7,587 nucleotides of DNA, taken from JABDPF01 sp037384065 (lineage in GTDB: Bacteria; Pseudomonadota; Gammaproteobacteria; Xanthomonadales; SZUA-36). Each line of letters starts with the position of its first letter. Within the stretch, counting starts at the first letter, position 1. The position numbers were made by a program, and so were the translations under genes. Below are positions 7,238-7,587 of the stretch, piece after piece. The stretch covers positions 1-7,587 of the forward strand of contig JARROJ010000099.1 in the NCBI GenBank assembly GCA_037384065.1. The letters are read 5' to 3'. The notes beneath the pieces were generated by a model. That model did no database searches and was not told the origin of the DNA. It saw only the letters and a list, made by a program, of their open reading frames with translations.

Positions 7238-7271
7238 AATTATTGTTGTCCTTTACACCGTAACAGATTCG

Positions 7272-7296
7272 GCCCGGCGTTTCGGAGCGGCCGGGC
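7272..7296. repeat. GC-rich inverted repeat in the divergent BCCT/kinase gap
   Basis: GCCCGGC (7272-7278) and GCCGGGC (7290-7296) form a perfect 7-base stem around an 11-base loop. There is no T-run on either side and both flanking genes point away from it. It is therefore not an obvious terminator; an operator or mRNA leader structure is possible. The rest of 7238-7391 shows no promoter I can defend. Confidence 0.35.
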
Positions 7297-7391
7297 GCGG
7301 TAGGCAATCGAGACATCCGATTGACGGCGACCAGTGAAACCGGAACGCAGCAAGGCTATCCTGTGCATCTGAGTCGATACGGAAGACGTCC

Positions 7392-7587
7392 TTGAGCACC
7401 AGCTACCTGATCTCCATCGCCGGCAACATCGCGGCCGGCAAGTCGACCCTGACGCAGGCGCTGGAGAAGCGCAGCGGCGGACGCATCGTGTCGTTCCTGG
7501 AACAGGTCGATTACGTCAAGCGCAATGGCTATCTGCAGAAGTACTACGAGGCCGTGTCGGCCTATGACCGGCTCAAGGGCCGCAAAC
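7392..7587 (+). CDS. Deoxynucleoside-kinase-like P-loop protein (5' part, cut by window end)
   Basis: Sixty-five codons are visible before the edge. The protein opens with a beta strand and Walker A, SYLISIAGNIAAGKSTLTQA. The form GNIxAGKST is characteristic of the deoxynucleoside kinase (dNK) family, which phosphorylates deoxynucleosides with an NTP for salvage. Next comes RIVSFLEQVDYVKRNGYLQK with an aromatic YYEAVSAY segment, matching the dNK layout in which a Glu follows strand 2 and precedes an N-x-x-L-x-x-x-Y region. The TTG at 7392 is the likely start, with GGAAG (7381-7385) 6 bases upstream; no in-frame ATG lies nearby. The gene is divergent from the BCCT gene. Other small P-loop kinases cannot be excluded because the LID and substrate-specificity segments are outside the window. 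Confidence 0.7.
   Translation, partial: MSTSYLISIAGNIAAGKSTLTQALEKRSGGRIVSFLEQVDYVKRNGYLQKYYEAVSAYDRLKGRK

Noticed and set aside
7272..7296. GC-rich hairpin as an intrinsic terminator
   Set aside because: It lies between divergent genes, so no transcript ends there, and no T-run follows.
7321..7361. TTGACG followed by TATCCT as a promoter for the kinase-like gene
   Set aside because: The spacing between the hexamers is 29 bases, far outside the workable range; the 17-base position reads AACGCA.

Overview
The window is a GC-rich bacterial chromosomal segment. Its proteins (a large TonB-dependent receptor, a TPR-sulfotransferase, an UrcA-family secreted protein, a BCCT osmolyte carrier) point to a Gram-negative, probably a free-living gammaproteobacterium or sphingomonad-like alphaproteobacterium from a marine or soil setting. 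This is inferred from protein families only; no rRNA or other marker gene is present.

Left block (88-5073, all minus strand, transcribed right to left): a TonB-dependent outer-membrane receptor (start best placed at GTG 5073) is followed by a TPR-plus-sulfotransferase protein whose frame starts inside the receptor gene (80-base overlap). After a 143-base gap comes a small exported UrcA-family protein with its own strong ribosome binding site. The first two look like one translationally coupled unit; urcA may be its last gene.

Centre (5074-5305): an AT-rich divergent regulatory region unlike its GC-rich surroundings. It carries a 36-base imperfect palindrome (30 of 36 positions symmetric) just upstream of the receptor gene. 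It also carries a 22-base palindrome that overlaps a plausible promoter for the rightward MarR-type regulator gene (5306-5803). The layout suggests a MarR protein controlling itself and the receptor operon.

Right block: the MarR gene converges on a BCCT-family (betaine/choline/carnitine) transporter gene, and their stop codons share one CTAG. The transporter is broken. Both ends are well conserved, but about 65-70 codons in the middle (end of TM5 to start of TM7) are replaced by about 80 bases of unrelated sequence that also shifts the frame. The replacement reads like protein-coding sequence on the opposite strand. After a 165-base divergent gap containing a GC-rich inverted repeat, the 5' end of a deoxynucleoside-kinase-like P-loop gene runs off the right edge.

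I see no RNA genes, CRISPR array or insertion sequence, and no gene-free stretch longer than 300 bases. The most unusual items are the internally substituted BCCT gene, the two palindromes in the divergent control region, and a TonB-box-like segment in the UrcA protein encoded beside a TonB-dependent receptor.
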